A stretch of DNA of 64,000 nt from NCBI RefSeq assembly GCF_036898465.1, contig NZ_JARUMJ010000001.1, positions 6,820,001 through 6,884,000 of the forward strand, written 5' to 3'. Below the pieces are notes generated by a model. The model was given only the letters and a program-made list of their open reading frames with translations. It had not been told where the DNA came from and ran no database searches. Source of the stretch: Streptomyces sp. B21-105 (GTDB lineage Bacteria; Actinomycetota; Actinomycetes; Streptomycetales; Streptomycetaceae). Positions 26,181 to 33,369 of this stretch are shown here, piece by piece. The translations under genes and the position numbers were made by a program. How positions within the stretch are numbered: position 1 is the first letter of the stretch; each line of letters starts with the position of its first letter.

Positions 26181-28025
26181 TTGACCACCTCCCTCGAGTC
26201 CACCGTCGATCTCCTGGACCACCCCGATCCGCACACGGCGGCCCAGGCCGCTGCCGTGGAGAACCTGCTGCGCTGCTGGGCGCGCGAGGCCGGCCTGTCC
26301 GCACCCGCCGACGACCTCCTCCGGGTGCCGCTGCCCGCCAGCGGGGTCGCCCTGCTGGCGCCCGTCCTCTACTGGTCCCCGACGGGCATGCACCGCTTCG
26401 GCCTGCCCCGCCTGGCGGGTGCGCCCGAACAGACCCCGCCCGTGGACGCCGTCATGGTCGCGGCGCTGCTGGCGCGCGAGGCGAACCCGGGCGACGCTCG
26501 GACCGGCCCGCTCCGCGGGCCCGGCGGAGCCCGGCCGGTCACCGCCGACGGCGAAGGAGTCGAGCTGGTCGCACGGGTCGCCGACTCCGTCCGCCGTACC
26601 GCCGCCTTCATCGGCGAGCGCCGGGAACGCCCCGCCGACGCTCCCGACCTGTTCCTCGCCGCCGAGCAGGCACTGGTGCTCGGGCATCCGCTGCATCCCA
26701 CACCGAAGAGCCGGGAAGGGCTCACGGAGGGTGACGCGCGCCTGTACTCGCCCGAGGCACGGGGTGCGTTCCCCCTGCACTGGCTCGCTGTCGATCCGTC
26801 CGTGCTGGCCACCGACTCCGCCTGGACCGAGGGCGGCCGCCCCGTGCCCGCCGCCGTGCTGACGGCCCGGCTCGCCGGCCGCGGGCTTTTGCTGCCCGAG
26901 GGCTTCGCGGCGCTGCCGGTGCATCCCTGGCAACTGCGCGAGGCGCGGCGCCGGCCCGAGGTCCGGTCCCTGTTCGACGCCGGACTGCTCCGGGACCTGG
27001 GCCCCCACGGCCTGCCCTGGCACCCGACGTCCTCCGTGCGCACCCTCCATCGCTCCGGTGCCGCCGCGATGCTCAAACTGTCGCTGGGACTGCGCATCAC
27101 CAACTCCCGGCGCGAGAACCTCCGCAAGGAACTGCACCGCGGTGTCGAGGTGCACCGGCTGCTGCGGGCCGGCCTGGCGGCGCGGTGGCGGGCCGCCCAC
27201 CCCGGCTTCGACATCGTCCGGGACCCGGCCTGGCTCGCCGTCGACGGTCCGGACGGCCTCCCGCTGACGGGGCTCGACGTGGTGATCCGCCACAATCCGT
27301 TCGCCCCGTCGGACGACGTCACCTGCCTCGCCGCTCTCGTCGCACCCCGGCCGCACGGCCCGCGGACGGCCGCCGACGCCGCTGCCCCGGACCCGGCCGC
27401 CGCCCCCCGCTCACGGCTGGCCGCGATCGTCCAGCGCCTCGCCCGACGCATCGGCCGGACCCCCGGGGCGGTCGCCGCCGAGTGGTTCCTGCGCTACCTG
27501 GAACGGATCGTCCGTCCCGTCCTGTGGCTCGACGGCGAGGCGGGCATCGCGCTGGAGGCGCACCAGCAGAACACCCTCCTCCTGCTGGACGCCGACGGCT
27601 GGCCCACCGGCGGCCGCTACCGCGACAACCAGGGCTACTACTTCCGCGAGTCCCGCCGCGCGGACCTCGCCGCCCGACTGCCCGGGATCGGCGAGGCCAG
27701 CGACACCTTCGTCGCCGACGAGGTCACCGACGAGCGCTTCTGCTACTACCTGGGGATCAACAACGTCCTCGGACTCGTCGGCGCGTTCGGCTCGCAGCGG
27801 CTCGCCGACGAACGACTGCTGCTCGCCGCCTTCCGGCGTTTCCTCGGGGACGCCGCCCACGGCCCGGGCCGACTGCGCAGTTCACTGCCCGCACGGCTGC
27901 TCGACTCGCCCGTCCTGCGCTGCAAGGCCAATCTGCTGACCCGGCTGCACGGTCTCGACGAGCTCGTCGGACCGGTGGACACCCAGTCCGTCTACGTCAC
28001 CGTCCCCAATCCGCTGCGCCCCTGA
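26181..28025 (+). CDS. NIS siderophore synthetase, IucA/IucC family
   Basis: A 614-residue NRPS-independent siderophore synthetase that condenses a carboxylate with an amine or hydroxylamine using ATP. The family's ATP/citrate-binding motifs are seen: GHPLHPTPKSREG near residue 175, HPTSSVRTLHR near 285 with KLSLGLRITNSRRENLRKE, and EAHQQNTLLLLD with YRDNQGYYF near 460-490. The start is TTG at 26181, with AGGAG 5 nt upstream. A GNAT acyltransferase gene follows 78 bp downstream in the same direction. The usual decarboxylase and N-hydroxylase genes are not here, so the product cannot be predicted. Confidence 0.9.
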   Translation: MTTSLESTVDLLDHPDPHTAAQAAAVENLLRCWAREAGLSAPADDLLRVPLPASGVALLAPVLYWSPTGMHRFGLPRLAGAPEQTPPVDAVMVAALLAREANPGDARTGPLRGPGGARPVTADGEGVELVARVADSVRRTAAFIGERRERPADAPDLFLAAEQALVLGHPLHPTPKSREGLTEGDARLYSPEARGAFPLHWLAVDPSVLATDSAWTEGGRPVPAAVLTARLAGRGLLLPEGFAALPVHPWQLREARRRPEVRSLFDAGLLRDLGPHGLPWHPTSSVRTLHRSGAAAMLKLSLGLRITNSRRENLRKELHRGVEVHRLLRAGLAARWRAAHPGFDIVRDPAWLAVDGPDGLPLTGLDVVIRHNPFAPSDDVTCLAALVAPRPHGPRTAADAAAPDPAAAPRSRLAAIVQRLARRIGRTPGAVAAEWFLRYLERIVRPVLWLDGEAGIALEAHQQNTLLLLDADGWPTGGRYRDNQGYYFRESRRADLAARLPGIGEASDTFVADEVTDERFCYYLGINNVLGLVGAFGSQRLADERLLLAAFRRFLGDAAHGPGRLRSSLPARLLDSPVLRCKANLLTRLHGLDELVGPVDTQSVYVTVPNPLRP

Positions 28026-28103
28026 GCCGAGCGCCCGCTGTTCGCCTGCCGTCGGCGCTGCCGCCGTCCGCCTTGCCGTGTGTCCCCCTGAGAGGAGCCT
28101 GCC

Positions 28104-28715
28104 GTGCGGTCCGTCGAGACCGGAGCCGAAGCCCACCCCGTCTGCTGCCCCGTCTCCGGTCTCGGTGACTGGGGGACCGCCCGGACGCACGCGGGCGGGT
28201 TCCGCCTCATCCCCGTGCGCATCGAACGGGACCTGTCCCTCGTCGGCCGCTGGATGAACGACCCCGCCGTCGCGGCCTTCTGGGAACTGGCGGGGCCCGA
28301 ACGCGTCACGGCGCGGCACCTGCGCGATCAACTCGCCGACGGCGGCCGAAGCGTCCCGTGCCTCGGTGTGCTGGAGGGGCGGCCCATGAGCTACTGGGAG
28401 ATCTACCGGGCCGATCTCGATCCGCTCGCCGGCCACTATCCGGCCCGGCCGTACGACACCGGGATCCACCTGCTCATCGGCGGTGCCGCCGACCGGGGGC
28501 GGGGGCTCGGGAGCATGCTGCTGCGCGTCGTCGCCGATCTCGTCCTGGCCGGGTCGCCCGCGTGTGCCCGGGTGGTCGCCGAACCCGACCTGCGCAACGT
28601 CGCGTCCGTCGCCGCGTTCCTGACCGCCGGTTTCCGGCTCTTCACCGAGCTCGATCTTCCCGCCAAACGGGCCGCCCTCATGGTCCGGGACCGGAGCCTG
28701 CGTGATCTGCTGTGA
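28104..28715 (+). CDS. GNAT acyltransferase, siderophore IucB/AlcB type
   Basis: A 203-residue N-acyltransferase of the Acetyltransf_8 type, which acylates hydroxylysine or similar amines in hydroxamate siderophore pathways. Typical features are WMNDPAVAAFWELAGP, MSYWEIYRADLDPL, GIHLLIGGAADRGRGLGSMLLR (acyl-CoA loop) and VVAEPDLRNVASVAAFLTAGF. Start GTG 28104 has GAGGAG 6 nt upstream. With the synthetase just upstream it forms a two-gene unit. The acyl donor is unknown. Confidence 0.85.
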   Translation: MRSVETGAEAHPVCCPVSGLGDWGTARTHAGGFRLIPVRIERDLSLVGRWMNDPAVAAFWELAGPERVTARHLRDQLADGGRSVPCLGVLEGRPMSYWEIYRADLDPLAGHYPARPYDTGIHLLIGGAADRGRGLGSMLLRVVADLVLAGSPACARVVAEPDLRNVASVAAFLTAGFRLFTELDLPAKRAALMVRDRSLRDLL

Positions 28716-28909
28716 GGCCTGGCCTGGCCGGTCCAGACCAGACCGGTCCTGTGTGGTCTTCGGTGGTCGGGTTCGGCCGCCGGCCGATCACCGATCGGTC
28801 ATTTCCCTTCCCGTCCCTTCCCGGTTCGCTCACCTTCGTCCGCCTCACCTCCCCGCAGCGAGAGGCCACCGTCTTGATCCCTTCCCTCCCGTCCGCCTCG
28901 ACCGCCCGT

Positions 28910-28932
28910 TTGTCAGTGCCGCGCCGTAGGGT
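28910..28932 (+). promoter_or_regulatory. RecA-NDp/PafBC-type DNA-damage promoter of the dinG-like gene
   Basis: TTGTCAGTG (28910-28918), 8 bp, then TAGGGT (28927-28932). This is an exact match to TTGTCRGTG-N8-TANNNT, the mycobacterial and Streptomyces recA-type LexA-independent damage promoter now linked to PafBC. The -10 ends 9 nt before the ATG, so the transcript is leaderless or nearly so. Confidence 0.75.
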
Positions 28933-28941
28933 GGTCGCGCT

Positions 28942-30924
28942 ATGACGAAGCCCTCACTCCCCGAACTCCTGCACGCCGCCGTCGCCGCCGTCGGCGGCAC
29001 GGAGCGCCCCGGCCAGGTGACCATGGCCGAAGCCGTCGCCGAGGCGATCGACGACGGATCCCATCTGCTGGTCCAGGCCGGCACCGGCACCGGCAAGTCG
29101 CTCGGCTACCTCGTGCCCGCGCTCGCCCACGGGGAGCGCGTCGTGGTGGCGACCGCCACGCTCGCCCTGCAGCGCCAGCTCGTGGAGCGGGACCTGCCGC
29201 GCACGGTCGAGGCCCTGCACCCGCTGCTGCGGCGCCGCCCGGAGTTCGCCATGCTCAAGGGCAGATCGAACTACCTGTGTCTGCACCGGCTGCACGAAGG
29301 CGTCCCGCAGGACGAGGAGGAAGGCCTCTTCGACCAGTTCGAGGCCGCCGCGCCCACCAGCAAGCTGGGCCAGGACCTGTTGCGGCTGCGGGACTGGTCC
29401 GGCGAGACCGAGTCCGGTGACCGCGACGACCTGACCCCGGGCGTGTCCGACCGGGCCTGGGCGCAGATCTCGGTCTCCTCCCGGGAGTGCCTGGGTGCGA
29501 CGAAGTGCGCGTACGGCGCCGAGTGCTTCGCGGAGATGGCCCGCGAGCGCGCGAAGCTCGCCGAGGTCGTCGTCACCAACCACGCCCTGCTCGCCATCGA
29601 CGCCATCGAGGGCGCCCCCGTCCTTCCGCCGCACGAGGTGCTGATCGTCGACGAGGCGCACGAGCTGGTCTCCCGGGTCACCGGCGTCGCGACCGGCGAG
29701 CTCACCCCCGGCCAGGTCAACCGGGCCGTGCGCCGGGCGGCGAAGCTGGTCGACGAAAAGTCCGCCGACCAACTGCAGACGGCCGCCGAGGGCTTCGAGC
29801 GGCTGATGGAGCTGGCGCTGCCCGGCCGTCTGGAGGAGGTCCCGGAGGATCTCGGCTACGCGCTCATGGCGCTGCGCGACGCCGCGCGGACCGTGATCTC
29901 CGCCATCGGCGCGACCCGCGACAAGTCCGTCCAGGACGAGGACGCGGTCCGCAAACAGGCGCTGGCCTCGGTCGAGTCGGTGCACGACGTGGCGGAACGC
30001 ATCACCAACGGATCCGAGTGGGACGTCGTCTGGTACGAGCGGCACGACCGTTTCGGCGCGTCGCTGCGGGTCGCCCCGATGTCGGTGTCGGGTCTGCTGC
30101 GGGAGAAGCTTTTCACGGACCGCTCCGTCACCCTCGCCTCGGCCACGTTGAAGCTGGGCGGCGACTTCAACGGGGTGGGCGCTTCGATGGGGCTGGCCCC
30201 GGAAGGCGCGGAGGGGGAGGACGTCCCGCAGTGGAAGGGCATCGACGTCGGATCGCCCTTCGACTACCGCAAGCAGGGCATCCTGTACGTCGCCAGACAC
30301 CTCGCGCGCCCCGCGCGGGACGGCGACCGCGCCGACATGCTCGACGAGCTGACCGAACTGATCCAGGCGGCCGGCGGTCGCACCCTCGGCCTCTTCTCCT
30401 CCATGCGGGCGGCGCAGCTCGCCGCCGAGGAACTGCGTGTGCGCATCCCCGAGTTCCCGATCCTGCTCCAGGGCGAGGAGACCCTCGGCGAGCTGATCAA
30501 GAACTTCTCGGCGGATCCGCAGACCTGTCTCTTCGGCACGCTGTCGCTCTGGCAGGGCGTCGACGTCCCCGGCGCCAGCTGTCAGTTGGTCGTCATGGAC
30601 AAGATCCCGTTCCCGCGCCCCGACGACCCCCTCATGACCGCACGCCAGAAGGCGGTGGAGGAGGCCGGAGGCAACGGCTTCATGGCTGTGGCGGCCACGC
30701 ACGCGGCGCTGCTCATGGCCCAGGGGGCGGGCCGTCTCGTCCGGGCGTCGGGGGACCGTGGAGTCGTCGCAGTGTTGGACCAGCGGCTTGCGACGGCCCG
30801 CTACGGCAGCTATCTCAAGGCGTCCCTTCCCGACTTCTGGTACACCACGGACCCCCACCAGGTCCGCAGGTCGCTGGCGGCGATCGACGCGAAGGCGAAG
30901 CAGGCGGAGACGGTGACGGAATAG
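28942..30924 (+). CDS. ATP-dependent DNA helicase, DinG/XPD family
   Basis: A 660-residue superfamily 2 iron-sulfur helicase, 5'-3' by family. Walker A is AGTGTGKSLGYLVPAL near residue 50 and the DEAH box is IVDEAHELVS near 235. Cysteines in NYLCLHR, ECLGATKC and AECF fit the XPD-type 4Fe-4S cluster, and the C-terminal motif VI lies in QGAGRLVRASGDRG. It unwinds forked or R-loop DNA in repair. There is no Shine-Dalgarno sequence; the ATG follows a damage-type promoter by 9 nt, so it should be induced by DNA damage. A hairpin follows the stop. Confidence 0.93.
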   Translation: MTKPSLPELLHAAVAAVGGTERPGQVTMAEAVAEAIDDGSHLLVQAGTGTGKSLGYLVPALAHGERVVVATATLALQRQLVERDLPRTVEALHPLLRRRPEFAMLKGRSNYLCLHRLHEGVPQDEEEGLFDQFEAAAPTSKLGQDLLRLRDWSGETESGDRDDLTPGVSDRAWAQISVSSRECLGATKCAYGAECFAEMARERAKLAEVVVTNHALLAIDAIEGAPVLPPHEVLIVDEAHELVSRVTGVATGELTPGQVNRAVRRAAKLVDEKSADQLQTAAEGFERLMELALPGRLEEVPEDLGYALMALRDAARTVISAIGATRDKSVQDEDAVRKQALASVESVHDVAERITNGSEWDVVWYERHDRFGASLRVAPMSVSGLLREKLFTDRSVTLASATLKLGGDFNGVGASMGLAPEGAEGEDVPQWKGIDVGSPFDYRKQGILYVARHLARPARDGDRADMLDELTELIQAAGGRTLGLFSSMRAAQLAAEELRVRIPEFPILLQGEETLGELIKNFSADPQTCLFGTLSLWQGVDVPGASCQLVVMDKIPFPRPDDPLMTARQKAVEEAGGNGFMAVAATHAALLMAQGAGRLVRASGDRGVVAVLDQRLATARYGSYLKASLPDFWYTTDPHQVRRSLAAIDAKAKQAETVTE

Positions 30925-30937
30925 ACCCGGCGGCGAA

Positions 30938-30964
30938 CGCCCGGGCCCTTCGAGGGCCCGGGCG
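30938..30964. terminator. Terminator between the dinG-like gene and lexA
   Basis: A perfect 12-bp inverted repeat, CGCCCGGGCCCT with loop TCG, 13 bp after the helicase stop. It lies between convergent genes and can act on both. Confidence 0.85.
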
Positions 30965-31119
30965 CGTGGAGGGACCCGGGCCCGTCGAGTCGAGGGCCCG
31001 TGCGCCGCACAGGCTTTGGGCGCCGCACAGGCTTTCGGGCACAGCACAGGGCCCCGGAACCGGCGCAGGGATCCCGGGGCCCAGTCAGGGGGACGGGAAA
31101 GGCCCGTCCGTCGCCGTGC

Positions 31120-31899
31120 TCAGACGCGGCGGAGTACGGCCACCACCTTGCCGAGGATCGTCGCATCGTCGCCGGGGATCGGCTCGTAGGCGGCGTTGTG
31201 GGGGAGCAGCCACACATGGCCGTCCTCGCGCTTGAAGCGCTTGACGGTGGCCTCGCCGTCGAGCATCGCGGCCACGATGTCGCCGTTCTCCGCGACGGGC
31301 TGGCGACGCACGGTGACCCAGTCGCCGTCGCAGATGGCGGCTTCGATCATCGAGTCGCCGACGACCTTCAGTACGAAGAGCTCGCCGTCGCCGACCAGCT
31401 GCCTCGGGAGCGGGAAGACGTCCTCCACCGATTCCTCGGCGAGGATCGGACCGCCGGCGGCGATACGCCCGACGAGCGGGACGTACGACGCGGCGGGCTT
31501 GCCGGCGGTGTCCGTGGGCTGCACGGAGGCCGCCTGGTCGGAGCCTCGCACCTCGTACGCGCGCGGGCGGTGCGGGTCACGGCGCAGGAAGCCCTTGCGC
31601 TCCAGCGCCATCAACTGGTGTGCGACCGAGGAGGTGCTGGACAGGCCGACCGCCTGGCCGATCTCCCGCATCGACGGCGGGTAGCCGCGCCGTTGTACGG
31701 AATCCCTGATGACTTCGATCACTCGGCGCTGCCGGTCCGTGAGTCCCGAGCTGTCCGCGCGGATGCCTGGAGGTCGGCCCGGCAGGGAACGCTTGTGTCC
31801 CTCGGGATTCATGGCTTCGTTCATCGCATGCACCGGCTCGAGTCGGCCCTGGGAGCGGTCCTGGGCAGTGATGGTGGCACTGTCTGCGGTGGTGGTCAC
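31120..31899 (-). CDS. lexA: SOS repressor LexA
   Basis: A 259-residue repressor. The N-terminal winged helix has [20 protein letters not shown] at residues 77-96. The self-cleavage site is Ala148-Gly149 in RIAAGG, with catalytic Ser183 (GDSMIEAAI) and Lys220 (EATVKRF). RecA filaments stimulate cleavage, derepressing SOS genes. The GTG at 31899 gives the usual Streptomyces length and has GAGAGGGG about 5 nt upstream. The frame stays open further upstream to 32178, but that part overlaps the control region and LexA box. A LexA box lies 60 bp upstream, so it is autoregulated. Confidence 0.97.
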   Translation of the reverse strand: MTTTADSATITAQDRSQGRLEPVHAMNEAMNPEGHKRSLPGRPPGIRADSSGLTDRQRRVIEVIRDSVQRRGYPPSMREIGQAVGLSSTSSVAHQLMALERKGFLRRDPHRPRAYEVRGSDQAASVQPTDTAGKPAASYVPLVGRIAAGGPILAEESVEDVFPLPRQLVGDGELFVLKVVGDSMIEAAICDGDWVTVRRQPVAENGDIVAAMLDGEATVKRFKREDGHVWLLPHNAAYEPIPGDDATILGKVVAVLRRV

Positions 31900-31958
31900 G
31901 TCGGCCCCTCTCGGTTGTCTCCCTGCTGGACAACGGTAGTGGCTTTCGAAAGGTTGCG

Positions 31959-31974
31959 CCAAACACACGTTCGA
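31959..31974 (-). promoter_or_regulatory. LexA (SOS) box upstream of lexA
   Basis: On the minus strand TCGAACGTGTGTTTGG. The first half matches the actinobacterial SOS box TCGAAC-N4-GTTCGA exactly; the second half has GTTTGG. Position 60 bp upstream of the lexA start supports autorepression. Confidence 0.75.
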
Positions 31975-32426
31975 GTGAAAAAGCGCGGATAGCCTTACTT
32001 GATCACGTGTCGGGGTGTATGGGCTGGCGCGGTTCGGTGACGGAGGGGCGAGATCGTCGTCGTACCCGTTGTTGTAGTCTTCACCGCCGGAGCCGGTGAC
32101 CTTGTGAGGCGTGGCCCCAGTGTGCCATCCGGCCTCCTGTAGATCGGGAACGGGCCGCGCTCTGCGCGAGAATCCCACCGCTCCTCCTTGTGGCGCTCAC
32201 GGTATCGCCGCATCAGCTCCGGCGATACGACTGCACGCGCGTGCGTGCCTCGGGTGCGCGTGTCACGCGTGCGCGTGCCGCGAGTCCGGCTTGCGGAGCG
32301 GCTCGCGAGTGAGGCTGTCGGCGTGTGGGCGCGCCACCCGGCGGGCCTGCGGACGGGCAGGTCCCGTGCGTGGTTCCGGGTGCGCAAAGTGACCGCCGCA
32401 ACGCGTGCGGTGAGATCGGCGAGGCG

Positions 32427-32474
32427 ACACGCGATATGGCCTGGATGTATGAGCCAATCCCTACATCTAGTGGT
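32427..32474 (+). promoter_or_regulatory. Tandem NrdR boxes upstream of nrdR-nrdJ
   Basis: Two 16-bp sequences, ACACGCGATATGGCCT (32427-32442) and CCCTACATCTAGTGGT (32459-32474), resemble the NrdR box (ACACWATATATAGTGT-like). Their starts are 32 bp apart, about three helical turns, the spacing known for paired NrdR boxes. Matches are partial, so this rests on the pair, the spacing and the position before nrdR. Confidence 0.6.
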
Positions 32475-32612
32475 TGGATGGCCGAAGCGGCCCAGAAGTT
32501 GTGGTCCCCGGTGTCTTCGGATGCTCATGGATCGCCTATGCTTGGGGCTGCTTCGAGGGGCCCGTGAGGCCTGGCGAGGCTATTTGGTCTGCTGTGAGGA
32601 GGGTTGGAGTAC

Positions 32613-33200
32613 ATGCACTGCCCCTTCTGCAGGCACCCCGACAGCCGGGTCGTCGACAGTCGGACCACGGACGACGGCACGTCGATCCGGCGGCGTCGCC
32701 AATGTCCCGACTGCTCTCGTCGGTTCACGACCGTGGAGACGTGCTCGCTGATGGTGGTCAAGCGGTCCGGCGTCACCGAGCCGTTCAGCCGCACAAAGGT
32801 CATCAACGGCGTACGCAAGGCATGCCAGGGGCGGCCGGTCACCGAGGACGCTCTCGCTCAGCTCGGCCAGCGGGTCGAGGAGGCGGTGCGGGCCACCGGA
32901 AGTGCCGAGTTGACCACCCATGACGTGGGACTGGCCATACTCGGTCCGCTGCAGGAACTCGATCTCGTCGCCTATCTGCGGTTCGCCTCCGTCTACCGGG
33001 CGTTCGACTCGCTCGAGGACTTCGAGGCCGCCGTCGCGGAACTCAGGCGCGGGGCGGGGGGCTCCGACGCGGACGACGACGACCGTGCGGACGACGCCCG
33101 GGCCGAGGACGACACAGGAGCCGTCGCGGGGAGCCGGGAAGACGGCGGCGGGCCGGGAGGGACCGTGCAGGTCCCCGAGCCCGCCCACGCCACCGACTGA
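32613..33200 (+). CDS. nrdR: Ribonucleotide reductase repressor NrdR
   Basis: A 195-residue repressor: zinc ribbon with Cys3, Cys6, Cys31 and Cys34 (CPFC and CPDC) in the first 40 residues, then an ATP-cone domain ([24 protein letters not shown]). It senses (d)ATP and represses ribonucleotide reductase genes. Standard NrdR is about 150 residues; this one has an extra 45-residue acidic/glycine C-terminal tail, usual in Streptomyces. ATG 32613 is preceded by GGAGGG and GGAG. It forms an operon with nrdJ, 169 bp downstream. Confidence 0.96.
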   Translation: MHCPFCRHPDSRVVDSRTTDDGTSIRRRRQCPDCSRRFTTVETCSLMVVKRSGVTEPFSRTKVINGVRKACQGRPVTEDALAQLGQRVEEAVRATGSAELTTHDVGLAILGPLQELDLVAYLRFASVYRAFDSLEDFEAAVAELRRGAGGSDADDDDRADDARAEDDTGAVAGSREDGGGPGGTVQVPEPAHATD

Positions 33201-33369
33201 CCGCCGGAACCGGACTCATGAGTCCGGGCGGCCGGTGCGGCGGCGGACGAAGACCTGCTGCGGGCGGTGGCGCGTGGACGCCCGCAGTACCAGGCAGTAC
33301 CAGACAGAACAACGTGCCACGGGAACAACGTGGCATTTCAGGGCGTTTTCGCCCGCAGAGGGAGGCGGC

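Larger units (their letters stand above)
31900..32612. other. Divergent lexA / nrdR control region
   Basis: 713 bp with the LexA box at 31959-31974 near lexA and tandem NrdR boxes at 32427-32474 near nrdR. Around 32230-32285 there is an alternating purine-pyrimidine stretch rich in CGTGCG, a possible Z-DNA tract. On the minus strand one frame (lexA frame) stays open from 32178; I see no conserved protein in it. No RNA element was recognised. Confidence 0.6.

Noticed and set aside
31995..32528. A 177-codon minus-strand frame upstream of lexA as a gene
   Set aside because: Arginine/threonine-rich shadow translation, crosses the NrdR boxes and has no conserved motif.
32100..32612. Cobalamin riboswitch before nrdR-nrdJ
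   Set aside because: The B12-box core could not be found, and class II reductase genes do not need repression by B12.
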